From Oscillospiraceae bacterium (GTDB lineage Bacteria > Bacillota > Clostridia > Oscillospirales > Oscillospiraceae), in NCBI GenBank assembly GCA_018265835.1, contig JABLYK010000016.1, positions 1 through 47,227 on the forward strand: DNA of 47,227 nt, given 5' to 3'. Within the stretch, counting starts at the first letter, position 1. Every line of letters begins with the position of its first letter. Below are positions 35,966 to 44,732 of the stretch, piece after piece. The notes under the pieces were generated by a model that ran no database searches, was not told where the DNA came from, and saw nothing but the letters and a program-made list of their open reading frames with translations. The position numbers and the translations under genes were made by a program.

Positions 35966-37281
35966 CCGTTTTCCCCTCCGTTCGCCTGAATGATCTGATA
36001 CGCCGCAAACGCATCCTTCGTCGCGGCCGCAACCGCGTTGGAGCTGGCAGTCGCGCCGGAGATCAGCGCCTGCTCGCCGGTGAACGCGTCTCCGGTCAGC
36101 CCTTCGAAGCCGGCCTTATACTGGCTCTCGTCGAGCGTGTAGTCGCTGAAGTATTCTGCGTAGAAAATCAGCTCATCGGCCTGCATCTTGACAATGGCGC
36201 CGTTGGCATCGAGGATATAGTAGACCGTCATCACCTCGTTGCTGTAGCCGTAGCTCCTGGCCGCGAAGCCGTAATACTGCGCGCCGCCGTCCTGAATCCG
36301 GAATGCGCCGGTCACGGTGCTGAACACGCCGTCCAGCGGCAACTCGGTGATCTGCGCGGAATCGGACGTCATGCTCTTCAGCTTGGCGATGTCCTTCTCG
36401 GCAAACTGCTCCGCGTTCGCCTCTGCATAGGCGGCGACTTCCGCAAGCATGGCGGCATAATCCGCGTTTTCCGTCACGTCCTGCCCCTCGGCGTCCAGCA
36501 GCTTGCAGCTTCCCTTGAGATTGCAGAGAGCAAGCAGCGTGCTGTCGCCATCCTTCAGGATGAACGCAAAGCCAGAGCCGTTCAGCGCCTTCATGCCCTT
36601 TTGCATGTAGGTATACTGGCCCGCCGACAGATCCAATTCCTCATACTGGGCAACGCCTGCGGAATTGGCCAGTCCCGTGAACACCTGCGCTGCCAGTTCG
36701 GTGAGAACCTGCTCGTCGCTCTTGACGCCGGCGCCGATGAGTCCGTTGTTGACCAGCACGGCGAAGCCGTCGCTGACCGCGTTTTTGAACGCCGTAGAGG
36801 AATACGTCACGCCCGCCACGAGGCTGACGTTCGCAAGCGTGGAGTCCTGACCCAGAAAGCTCTGCGGATACGTATCCTGTCCGAAGTCCTTCGTTTCGGG
36901 ATACGCGGTCACTTCCACGCCGGAAATCCTGCCCTCCGCGTCGATCGCAAGGGCGAATTCGATTGGCTCGCCGGTGTAGCCCTGCGTGGTGGACAGGCAC
37001 AGCGCATAGCCGAGGCCGCTCGTCTCCCGGCAGACGCTCTGCACGGTCTCCGGCACATCCTTCAGCCCGGACGCCGCGCTGTCGTTCACATCGTAGAGAA
37101 TCTCAAAATCCTTCGCGTCAGGCATGACGCTGAAAAGCGGCGCGAACGCCTGTGCGGAGCCGTTTTTCTCAATGATCGGCCCGGTCAGGAAGTTCAGGCA
37201 AAACAGCAGCAGCGCAGCCGCAACGAAGAGGATCACCAGCACCAGAGCCGGATTCGAGCGTTCGTTTCGTTCGTTATGCAT
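35962..37281 (-). CDS. rnfG: RnfG-like subunit with two FMN-binding-like modules
   Basis: 439 aa, about twice the usual RnfG length. One N-terminal TM helix (ALVLVILFVAAALLLFCLNF) anchors it. Two tandem extracellular modules follow. The first (about 45-205) has EVTAYPETKDFG and the degenerate VAGVTYSS (155-162); the second (about 225-435) has the canonical ISGATASSNAV (407-417), where the Thr of SGAT would carry covalent FMN attached by ApbE. A duplication or fusion of two RnfG domains is the simple reading. It overlaps rnfD by 8 nt. Confidence 0.85.
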   Translation of the reverse strand: MHNERNERSNPALVLVILFVAAALLLFCLNFLTGPIIEKNGSAQAFAPLFSVMPDAKDFEILYDVNDSAASGLKDVPETVQSVCRETSGLGYALCLSTTQGYTGEPIEFALAIDAEGRISGVEVTAYPETKDFGQDTYPQSFLGQDSTLANVSLVAGVTYSSTAFKNAVSDGFAVLVNNGLIGAGVKSDEQVLTELAAQVFTGLANSAGVAQYEELDLSAGQYTYMQKGMKALNGSGFAFILKDGDSTLLALCNLKGSCKLLDAEGQDVTENADYAAMLAEVAAYAEANAEQFAEKDIAKLKSMTSDSAQITELPLDGVFSTVTGAFRIQDGGAQYYGFAARSYGYSNEVMTVYYILDANGAIVKMQADELIFYAEYFSDYTLDESQYKAGFEGLTGDAFTGEQALISGATASSNAVAAATKDAFAAYQIIQANGGENG

Positions 37282-38206
37282 GCTTCGACCCTCCCAACGG
37301 TTGATTCGCGGTCCACTTCTCGATAAACGGTGTGAGGATATTCATAATCAGGATCGAGAAGGAAACGCCCTCCGGGTAGGCGCAGAAATACCGGATGATA
37401 AACGTAAGCAGACCGCAGCCGAATGCAAACAGCATTTTGCCCGTTTCCGTGATCGGCGTGGTCACATAGTCGGTGGCCATGAAGATCGCGCCGATAAACA
37501 GGCCGCCGGAGAGAATTTCATACAGCGCAAAGTTGAAATCACGCGCCGCGATCAGATAGCACACAAACACCGTGCCGATGAAGATCACGGGTACGTGCCA
37601 CTTGATGACCTTGCGGATCAGCAGATAGACAAAGCCCAGCAGCAGCGCCGCGATGCAGGTTTCGCCGATCGCGCCGCCGTGCAATCCCAGAAACATCTCC
37701 CACAGGCCGGGGAGCTGGTCCACGCCGTTTGCAAGCTGCTCCAGCGGCGTTGCGGATGCCTGCAGCTCCACGACTGCCGGCATCGCGCCGCCCGCGACGG
37801 CGGAAAATGCGACCAGCATGAACACACGGCCGGTAATGGCGGGGTTTGCAAAGTTGCGGCCCAGTCCGCCAAACATGCACTTGACCAGCACGATGGCAAA
37901 CGCAGAGCCGATCACACACTGCCAAACCGGTACATTGGTGCTGAGATTCAGTCCCAGCAGCAGGCCGGTCACAACCGCGCTGAGGTCGCCGACCGTCTGC
38001 TTTCTGCGGGTGGCGAGGTTAAACAGGACCTCCGACAGCACCGCGCTGATGACACAGGCCGCGAGGATGGCGAGTGCCTTCATGCCGAAGATCACGACGG
38101 CCGCGACCGAAGCCGGCAGCAACGCAATGATCACATCCAGCATGATGCGTCTGCTGGAGGCGCCGCTATGGATATGCGGAGAGGATGATACAATCAAATT
38201 CTCCAT
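37274..38206 (-). CDS. rnfD: Rnf complex membrane subunit RnfD
   Basis: 310 aa, NqrB/RnfD family, with about nine TM helices. Signatures: SSPHIHSGASSRRIMLDVII at the start, GGLGRNFANPAITGRVFML, and FMATDYVTTPIT. In other bacteria RnfD carries a covalent FMN on Thr in a SGAT motif; I do not see a clear SGAT here. It ends 8 nt inside rnfG and starts 2 nt after the rnfC stop. Confidence 0.95.
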   Translation of the reverse strand: MENLIVSSSPHIHSGASSRRIMLDVIIALLPASVAAVVIFGMKALAILAACVISAVLSEVLFNLATRRKQTVGDLSAVVTGLLLGLNLSTNVPVWQCVIGSAFAIVLVKCMFGGLGRNFANPAITGRVFMLVAFSAVAGGAMPAVVELQASATPLEQLANGVDQLPGLWEMFLGLHGGAIGETCIAALLLGFVYLLIRKVIKWHVPVIFIGTVFVCYLIAARDFNFALYEILSGGLFIGAIFMATDYVTTPITETGKMLFAFGCGLLTFIIRYFCAYPEGVSFSILIMNILTPFIEKWTANQPLGGSKHA

Positions 38207-38207
38207 C

Positions 38208-39554
38208 TTACTTCCCCCCTTCTTTTTTCTCCGCGCCGGCGGCTTTGCTCTTTTTCACGAACCGCTTGGCGTCCCGGTTGGTTTCTACAAGGGGTCTGTG
38301 CGCGGGGCAGACGTAGGAGCAGCAGCCGCACTCCATGCAAAGCTGCACCTTCTCCTTCTGCAGCACCGCCAGACGCTCCGCGTCGTCCTCCAGCTCCATG
38401 GCTTTGGCAAACGCGGTCGGGTTCAGGCTCAGCGGGCAGGTTGCCACGCAGCGCCCGCAGTGGATGCAATCCGTCGGTTCCGCGCGCTGGGCGTCCTTGC
38501 GGTTGAGCACCACAATGGCGTTGGTCGCCTTGAGGATCGGCTCGTCCATCGAGCGCGCTGTTTTGCCCATCATCGGGCCGCCGTAAATGACCTTGCCCGG
38601 CTCAGCGGAAAGCCCGCCTGCCGCTTCGATCAGATCGCGGATCGGCGTGCCGATCGGTACAATCAGGTTTTTCGGCTCGGCAATTGCGGAGCCGTCCACC
38701 GTAACGCATTTGTCCACCAGCGGCATGCCGTCTTCCATGAACTGCGCCATCTTTGCCAGAGAGGTGATGTTGATGATAATCACACCCAGCGACGCGAGCC
38801 GCTGTCCCTCCGCGACGACCTTGCCCGTCGCATTGAACAGCAGCACCTGCTTTGCGCCCTGCGGGTACACGCTTTTAAGCGGCTTGACCTCAACGGCAGG
38901 ATCGTCCGCAAACACGCGGTTCATCTCCGCAATCGCGTCAGGCTTGTTGGTTTCGATGCCGATGATAAATTGCTCTGCCTTTATGTATTCCTTCAGCAGC
39001 GCGACGCCTTTGACAATCAGGTCGCTGTGCTCCACCATCGTGCGGTTGTCGCTGGTAATATACGGCTCGCACTCCGCGCCGTTGATCAAAACCGTCTGGA
39101 TCGGCGAGCGGCGGACCGCGTCCAGCTTCGCCCACAAAGGAAATGCTGCTCCGCCGAGTCCCACGATCCCGCTGCTGCGGACAGCCGCCAGAAATTCGTC
39201 CAGATTATGGACTTCCGGCGCAGCGAGATTCGGATCCTTTTCCATCTTTCCATCGCTTGCAATGCGGATGGAAAGCACCGTTTTTCCGCCATCCTGCACG
39301 AGGGGCTCAATCGCCGTCACCGTGCCGGACACGGTCGCATGAACCGGAGAGGAATTTTTTCCTTCCTCCCTGGCAATAAGCTGACCCACACGTACAGAGT
39401 CGCCAACGGAGACCACCGGAACGGCCGGCTGCCCCGAATGCATGGACATCGGGAGCAAAACTTCCTTTGGGGGCGAAATACGAACAGCGTGCATACCTGC
39501 CGTGTTTTTATGATGGGGCACCTTGAGTGCCGAAATGTTTTTTCTGAAGCTCAT
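38208..39554 (-). CDS. rnfC: Rnf complex NADH-binding subunit RnfC
   Basis: 448 aa. N-terminal RnfC barrel (SPVHATVSGTVTAIEP), the FMN/NADH-binding region GLGGAAFPLWAKLDAV and INGAECEPYITSD, a SLBB domain, and two C-terminal [4Fe-4S] motifs, CIHCGRCVATCP and CMECGCCSYVCP. It oxidises or reduces NAD at the cytoplasmic face of the ferredoxin:NAD oxidoreductase. ATG at 39554 with GGAGGAGG upstream; the frame is open 21 codons further without support. Confidence 0.96.
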   Translation of the reverse strand: MSFRKNISALKVPHHKNTAGMHAVRISPPKEVLLPMSMHSGQPAVPVVSVGDSVRVGQLIAREEGKNSSPVHATVSGTVTAIEPLVQDGGKTVLSIRIASDGKMEKDPNLAAPEVHNLDEFLAAVRSSGIVGLGGAAFPLWAKLDAVRRSPIQTVLINGAECEPYITSDNRTMVEHSDLIVKGVALLKEYIKAEQFIIGIETNKPDAIAEMNRVFADDPAVEVKPLKSVYPQGAKQVLLFNATGKVVAEGQRLASLGVIIINITSLAKMAQFMEDGMPLVDKCVTVDGSAIAEPKNLIVPIGTPIRDLIEAAGGLSAEPGKVIYGGPMMGKTARSMDEPILKATNAIVVLNRKDAQRAEPTDCIHCGRCVATCPLSLNPTAFAKAMELEDDAERLAVLQKEKVQLCMECGCCSYVCPAHRPLVETNRDAKRFVKKSKAAGAEKKEGGK

Positions 39555-39598
39555 CAGACGTCTGCCTCCTCCATTTTCATAACTGAATATCCCGCAAA

Positions 39599-40651
39599 TC
39601 ATTCCTGAATGATGCACTCGGCCAGACCCGGCGTGTAGCGAAGCTCCCCGTCGGAAAAAATCCAGATCACATCGACGCCGTCCATCTGCCCGGCCAGCGC
39701 CAGCCCATCCTCATAGGACATGCAAAACAGCGCGGTTGAGAGCGTGTCCGCCAGCGCGCTGTCCGGTGTGACCACGGTAACCGACGCGAAATAGTCCGCC
39801 GGGAACAGCGTGTCCCTGTCAATGATGTGGTGATAGCGCACGCCATCGACCGTGTAATACCGTTCGTAAGACCCGGAGGTCACGCACGCGGTATCGGACA
39901 GCGTCAGGCTCAGTGCGAAGTTCCCGTCCGAATCAAACGGGTCGCGGATGCCCGTAATCCAGCCGGAGCCGTCCGGCTTCGTCCCGACGGTGCGGATGTT
40001 TCCGCCCACGTTCAGCGCGTAGCCGTACGCGCCGATCTCCGCCAGATGCGCCGCCGCCTGTTCCGTGGCGTAGCCCTTCCCCACGGCGCCCACATCAATG
40101 GACGCCGCCGGGTCGGCCAGCCGCACGGTTCCGTTCGCTTCGTCGATCTCCAGCAGCGAAATGTCCGTATGCTCCGCCGCAGCCGCCAGCTCCTCCGCAG
40201 ACGGCACGCGCGCCGCCGCGGGATCGTCGCCCGCTGCCGTCCGGCAATCGTGCCAGATGGACAAGACCGCACCCAGCATCACATTCATTTCGCCGTTCGT
40301 TTTGTCGTACAGCTCTTTGGTATAGTTCAGAAACGCAATCAGCTTTTCATCGACCGGAACCGGTTCTCCGCCCGCCAAGCGGTTGACGGTACAGAGATTG
40401 TTGATGCCGGAATATTCATGGTAAATGTCGAAGAGCTTGTGATACTCTTCCAAAATGCCGGAAACTTCGGCAGAACGTTGTTCAAACTGTTCTGCCGAAT
40501 CCCCTGCATAGCTGAAAACATAGGAGACGGTATCGAAATATGTGAAATAGCTCTTCCCCTGATGCTCATTTTTGGACGCCGTGCCGGCGCAGCCCGAAAG
40601 GAGCAGCGCCAGCGCCAGCACACTCAGCAAAACGCATCTGGCCTTTTTCAT
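39599..40651 (-). CDS. apbE: ApbE-family flavin transferase lipoprotein
   Basis: 350 aa. Lipobox LLSGC (Cys21) places it on the outer face of the membrane. ApbE signatures: YFTYFDTVSYVFSYAG, ASIDVGAVGKGYATEQAA and ALNVGGNIRTVG. ApbE transfers FMN from FAD to the Thr of [S/T]GA[T/S] motifs in RnfG and RnfD. Its place just upstream of rnfC, in the same operon, fits that job. Confidence 0.94.
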   Translation of the reverse strand: MKKARCVLLSVLALALLLSGCAGTASKNEHQGKSYFTYFDTVSYVFSYAGDSAEQFEQRSAEVSGILEEYHKLFDIYHEYSGINNLCTVNRLAGGEPVPVDEKLIAFLNYTKELYDKTNGEMNVMLGAVLSIWHDCRTAAGDDPAAARVPSAEELAAAAEHTDISLLEIDEANGTVRLADPAASIDVGAVGKGYATEQAAAHLAEIGAYGYALNVGGNIRTVGTKPDGSGWITGIRDPFDSDGNFALSLTLSDTACVTSGSYERYYTVDGVRYHHIIDRDTLFPADYFASVTVVTPDSALADTLSTALFCMSYEDGLALAGQMDGVDVIWIFSDGELRYTPGLAECIIQE

Positions 40652-40691
40652 CCGATTCCATACCTTTCTCTCCTATGTTCCGTGTTTTGAT

Positions 40692-41690
40692 TTATCTTGC
40701 GTAAGTTGCAGCCTGCGCAATGACCGCAATCATGCCGGAAATGTCCATGGTGCAGGACGCCAGCAGCGTCTCGTCCGTGGTGACATTGTGGCCGGAGTCG
40801 TTGACGGCCGTCTCAATGCCCTTGACCTCGTCCGCCGTCTTGCCGACGGTGTAATCCGCAAAGGCCTGTGCCTGCGCATCCCACTCGGCAATGGCATTGC
40901 CGTGTGCGACCATGCCGTAGTCCGCGCCCAGCTCACGCTTCGTGCCCTTGAAGGTGGCTTCCGTGATCTCGCCAGCCGCGTTGATCTTCAGAACCGGCTG
41001 AATCGCATCGGTGATCGCGCAGAGGATCTTGCCATCCGTGCCCACGACCGTCGCCGCGAACTCGGTGTACATCTTCACAGCGCCCTCTTCGGCGTCCGTA
41101 GCGGCCTTGGATTCCTCCGCAGTGGAGATCGCCGCCAGACCGAGCTTGAATTCCTTGCCGGCCTTGAAGGTCTGACCCTTGCTGTCCTCGCACGCCTTGA
41201 CCACAGCCTCCTTGAACGCCGTGATGTCAATGGAGCAGGACGCATACAGCGTCTCGTCCGTGGTGACGTTGTGGCCGCCTTCGTTGACGGTCGTCTCCAT
41301 GTTCTTCACTTCTTCGCCGGTCTTGCCAACGACATAGGACTCAAATGCCTGTGTCTGCGCGTCCCACTCGGCGACCGCATTGCCGTGCGCGACCATGCCG
41401 TAGTCGTCGCCCAGCTCCATCTTGGTCTTGAACGTTTTGTCTGCTTCCACCGCGCCGTCCGCGACGTCCATCTTGTTCTGCGCGCAGTCAATGCGGCAGA
41501 GAACGATCTTGCCGGCCGAGTCGAGCACGACGGTCGCCGCCGTCGCGTCGATCTGTGCCTTGCCGGTCGAGGAAGAATCCGTGCTGACGGAGACGCCCAT
41601 GCCGAGCTTGTATTCCGCTTCGGAAGCACCGCAGGCCACAAGGCCGACCATCATACATGCCAGAAGAAGAATTGCAACAATTTTTTTCAT
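40692..41690 (-). CDS. Lipoprotein with two tandem ~150-residue repeats, first gene of the rnf cluster
   Basis: 332 aa. Lipobox LVACG (Cys20). The remainder is two copies of one module: DYGMVAHGNAVAEWDAQTQA recurs as DYGMVAHGNAIAEWDAQAQA, and GHNVTTDETLYASCSIDI as GHNVTTDETLLASCTMDI. I know no named family. The position before apbE-rnf suggests an extracytoplasmic role with Rnf, and the GHNVTTDETL block is laid out a little like an FMN-binding tail, but it has no SGAT motif. TGAGGAG precedes the ATG. Confidence 0.8.
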   Translation of the reverse strand: MKKIVAILLLACMMVGLVACGASEAEYKLGMGVSVSTDSSSTGKAQIDATAATVVLDSAGKIVLCRIDCAQNKMDVADGAVEADKTFKTKMELGDDYGMVAHGNAVAEWDAQTQAFESYVVGKTGEEVKNMETTVNEGGHNVTTDETLYASCSIDITAFKEAVVKACEDSKGQTFKAGKEFKLGLAAISTAEESKAATDAEEGAVKMYTEFAATVVGTDGKILCAITDAIQPVLKINAAGEITEATFKGTKRELGADYGMVAHGNAIAEWDAQAQAFADYTVGKTADEVKGIETAVNDSGHNVTTDETLLASCTMDISGMIAVIAQAATYAR

Positions 41691-41982
41691 AGTGTACTCC
41701 TCAATTACAAATAGTTTTTGCCCGATCCGGTCGACGCCGGAGCGGATGACTTCTCAATGCCGAGACTCGTTGGGATAAACAAACCAGTCCGGTCAACCAC
41801 GCTCCCTTCCGAAAAAAATATCCGCGAACTGGACCGCACGGTTCCGCCGCTTTTCACGCGGTGCCGTTTCATCTCATACACGCAGATTGTTTCAGGTTTC
41901 TCCGGTGCCGGGCACCTTCGCCCGGCAATTGGGGGGCAAACGCCCCCGTTTGCCCGAATTTCAATTTTGTTAACTTGTTAAC
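41691..41982 (-). promoter_or_regulatory. Long structured 5' leader of the rnf operon
   Basis: About 290 nt lie between the promoter and the first start codon. Two strong hairpins follow the operator: GGGCAAACG / CGTTTGCCC (41934-41955) and TGCCGGGC / GCCCGGCA (41906-41927). There is no T-run after either. The rest (41700-41900) holds further GC-rich complementary words. It does not match the FMN riboswitch or another class I know; an unrecognised riboswitch or protein-binding leader is possible. Confidence 0.4.
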
Positions 41983-41984
41983 AG
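41967..41984. promoter_or_regulatory. Rex-type redox operator
   Basis: TTGTTAACTTGTTAACAG matches the clostridial Rex consensus TTGTTAANNNNTTAACAA at every fixed position but the last. It overlaps the last two bases of the -10 and the transcription start, so a bound repressor would block initiation. Rex leaves DNA at high NADH/NAD. Confidence 0.7.
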
Positions 41985-42011
41985 TATAGCATTCAACGCG
42001 CGCTTGGTCAA
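41983..42011 (-). promoter_or_regulatory. Promoter of the lipoprotein-apbE-rnfCDGEA operon
   Basis: Minus-strand TTGACC (42006-42011), 17-nt spacer, TATACT (41983-41988), with the Rex-type operator directly downstream. Confidence 0.75.
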
Positions 42012-42121
42012 TCAATACATAATACAGATTTCATATTTTCGAAATAATTGTACTTTGTGCACAAAAAACTTAGCTAATTTTCTAACAATAAGGCAATATT
42101 TCAGCGATGATTCTGACAAAA
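42012..42121. other. AT-rich spacer, nothing recognised
   Basis: About 110 bp between the rnf promoter and the tRNA-Leu repeat array; no gene, hairpin or promoter stands out. Confidence 0.5.
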
Positions 42122-42577
42122 TCATAAAAAATACGGCAGCCCCTGACGGGGTTTCCGTATTTTTGGTGCGCGAGGCGGGACGGCGTCAGAATGTCCAAAT
42201 GTGACTCGCCGCACCGCAAGCGGTGCTGCTTCGTCCGCTTTGCTCATTCTTCCTTTCCCCCGGGAAAGCCTTCGCTTCCCCGGGGTCCCTCTATCCGGCT
42301 TCATGCCGAGTCGCCTCGGTCATAAAAAATACGGCAGCCCCTGACGGGGTTTCCGTATTTTTGGTGCGCGAGGCGGGACGGCGTCAGAATGTCCAAATGT
42401 GACTCGCCACACCGCAAGCGGTGCTGCTTCGTCCGCTTTGGTCATTCTTCCTTTCCCCCGGGAAAGCCTTCGCTTCCCCGGGGCCCTTCTATCCGGCTTC
42501 ACGCCGAGTCGCCCCGGTCATAAAAAATACGGCAGCCCCTGACGGGGTTGCCGTATTTTTGGTGCGCGAGGCGGGAC
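42122..42577. repeat. Tandem array of 198-bp units carrying the tRNA-Leu 3' end and terminator
   Basis: Two full units (42122-42319, 42320-42517; about six mismatches by eye) and a 60-bp third copy (42518-42577). Each begins with the terminator AATACGGCAGCCCC / CGTATTTTT and then TGGTGCGCGAGGCGGGAC, the last 18 nt of the tRNA-Leu. In the third copy this is the real tRNA; in the other two it is cut off and followed by ~140 bp with inner palindromes (GCACCGC / GCGGTGC; CCCCGGG runs). A 60-codon minus-strand frame is open in both units but probably not a gene. Confidence 0.9.
42519..42559 (-). terminator. Terminator of tRNA-Leu
   Basis: On the minus strand AAAAATACGGCA pairs with TGCCGTATTTTT around a CCCC/GGGG inner stem, immediately after the CCA end. 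Copies sit in the two upstream repeat units. Confidence 0.8.
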
Positions 42578-42647
42578 TTGAACCCGCACGTCCGGAGTGG
42601 ACACTAGAACCTGAATCTAGCGAGTCTGCCAATTCCACCACTCGCGC
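42560..42647 (-). tRNA. tRNA-Leu (anticodon CAG)
   Basis: 88 nt, class II with a long variable arm (GTGTCCACTCCGGACGT). Acceptor GCGCGAG / CTCGCGC, anticodon stem CTAGA / TCTAG with loop TTCAGGT giving CAG (codon CUG), T loop TTCAAGT, encoded CCA. Its 3' end is repeated in the downstream array. Confidence 0.96.
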
Positions 42648-42676
42648 ATGTTTTCAATTTTTCTGAAAGCCTGATT

Positions 42677-42705
42677 ATAATAGCATTTCATTGGATGGTT
42701 GTCAA
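42677..42705 (-). promoter_or_regulatory. Promoter of tRNA-Leu
   Basis: Minus-strand perfect TTGACA (42700-42705), 17-nt spacer, TATTAT (42677-42682), about 30 nt before the tRNA. Confidence 0.8.
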
Positions 42706-42817
42706 GAGGATTTCCGCCAACTTTCAAAAAAATCTGCTCCATTTTCGCCCCAAGCGAGCAGCCGCTCCGAACGCCCCGGAAGCGACTGCAAACGGATTTG
42801 TGGTAATATCAAGTTAT

Positions 42818-42852
42818 GCGGCGGGAGAATTTCTTCTTCCCGCCGCTTTTTT
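42818..42852 (+). terminator. Hairpin with a plus-strand T-run
   Basis: GCGGCGGGA (42818-42826) pairs with TCCCGCCGC (42838-42846), followed by TTTTTT on the plus strand. A second hairpin (AAGCCGGG / CCCGGCTT, about 42857-42888) lies between it and the end of the symporter gene. No plus-strand gene is seen before it, so its role is unclear. Confidence 0.5.
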
Positions 42853-42905
42853 GCAGCAAGCCGGGTTGGACTGCTGTCCGCCCCGGCTTGTCTTCTTTGC
42901 TGAGA

Positions 42906-44291
<1,386 letters not shown>

Positions 44292-44326
44292 TGTTTTTTC
44301 TCCTCTATCTTCGATTTTGCCCAAAC

Positions 44327-44355
44327 AAAAAAGCCACCGGCCATAGGCCAGCAGC
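44327..44355 (-). terminator. Expression-platform terminator of the glycine riboswitch
   Basis: On the minus strand GCTGCTGGCC pairs with GGCCGGTGGC (three or four G-U pairs) around TAT, followed by TTTTTT. A second hairpin (GCCGTTTT / AAAACGGC, about 44381-44400) lies between it and the aptamer. Confidence 0.75.
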
Positions 44356-44403
44356 TCCGAAGAACAACGACAACACACAAACGGCCGTTTTCCAAAACGG
44401 CTG

Positions 44404-44483
44404 CCTGCTCTGTCCTTTTGCCTGAGAGATTCAGCTTTCGCCTTGCACCTTCGGCACTCGCTCCACACGAGATTCTCCAGAGT
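44404..44483 (-). promoter_or_regulatory. Glycine riboswitch aptamer
   Basis: Minus strand reads CTCTGGAGAATCTC, then GTGCCGAAGGTGCAAG, then TGAATCTCTCAGGC and AAAAGGACAGAG, the conserved core of the glycine aptamer. Only one complete aptamer is seen, so it is a singleton type. Confidence 0.92.
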
Positions 44484-44550
44484 CTCCTCCCCCTCCAGTC
44501 TCGGCAAGCCGATTCTAGAGGCTTCAGCGGAAATGTTTGATTGCGTATGC

Positions 44551-44579
44551 ATTATTACACGTTTATGCACATTTGTCAA
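44551..44579 (-). promoter_or_regulatory. Promoter of the riboswitch-symporter transcript
   Basis: Minus-strand perfect TTGACA (44574-44579), 17-nt spacer, AATAAT (44551-44556), about 60 nt before the aptamer. Confidence 0.7.
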
Positions 44580-44732
44580 GGAGAAACTGTCATTTTCACG
44601 CGACTTTTTGTGCGTGGGTGAGCGACACACGCCAGATCCAAAAAAAGATTTCCCGCTGCGCCGGGATGCGACGGGTTTTACGCCGCCGCAGCGGTAGCAT
44701 CAAAGCAGAGCAAACGGAAACGGAGGCAGAAT

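Noticed and set aside
41691..41960. FMN riboswitch before apbE-rnf
   Set aside because: The conserved AGGGTGAAATTCCC-type core is not present.
42122..42502. Two 60-codon minus-strand frames, one per repeat unit
   Set aside because: They run through the tRNA end and terminator, lack ribosome sites, and their similarity follows from the DNA repeat.
44292..44630. N-terminal extension of the symporter frame
   Set aside because: It is the riboswitch and promoter DNA read as protein; a good ribosome site precedes ATG 44291.
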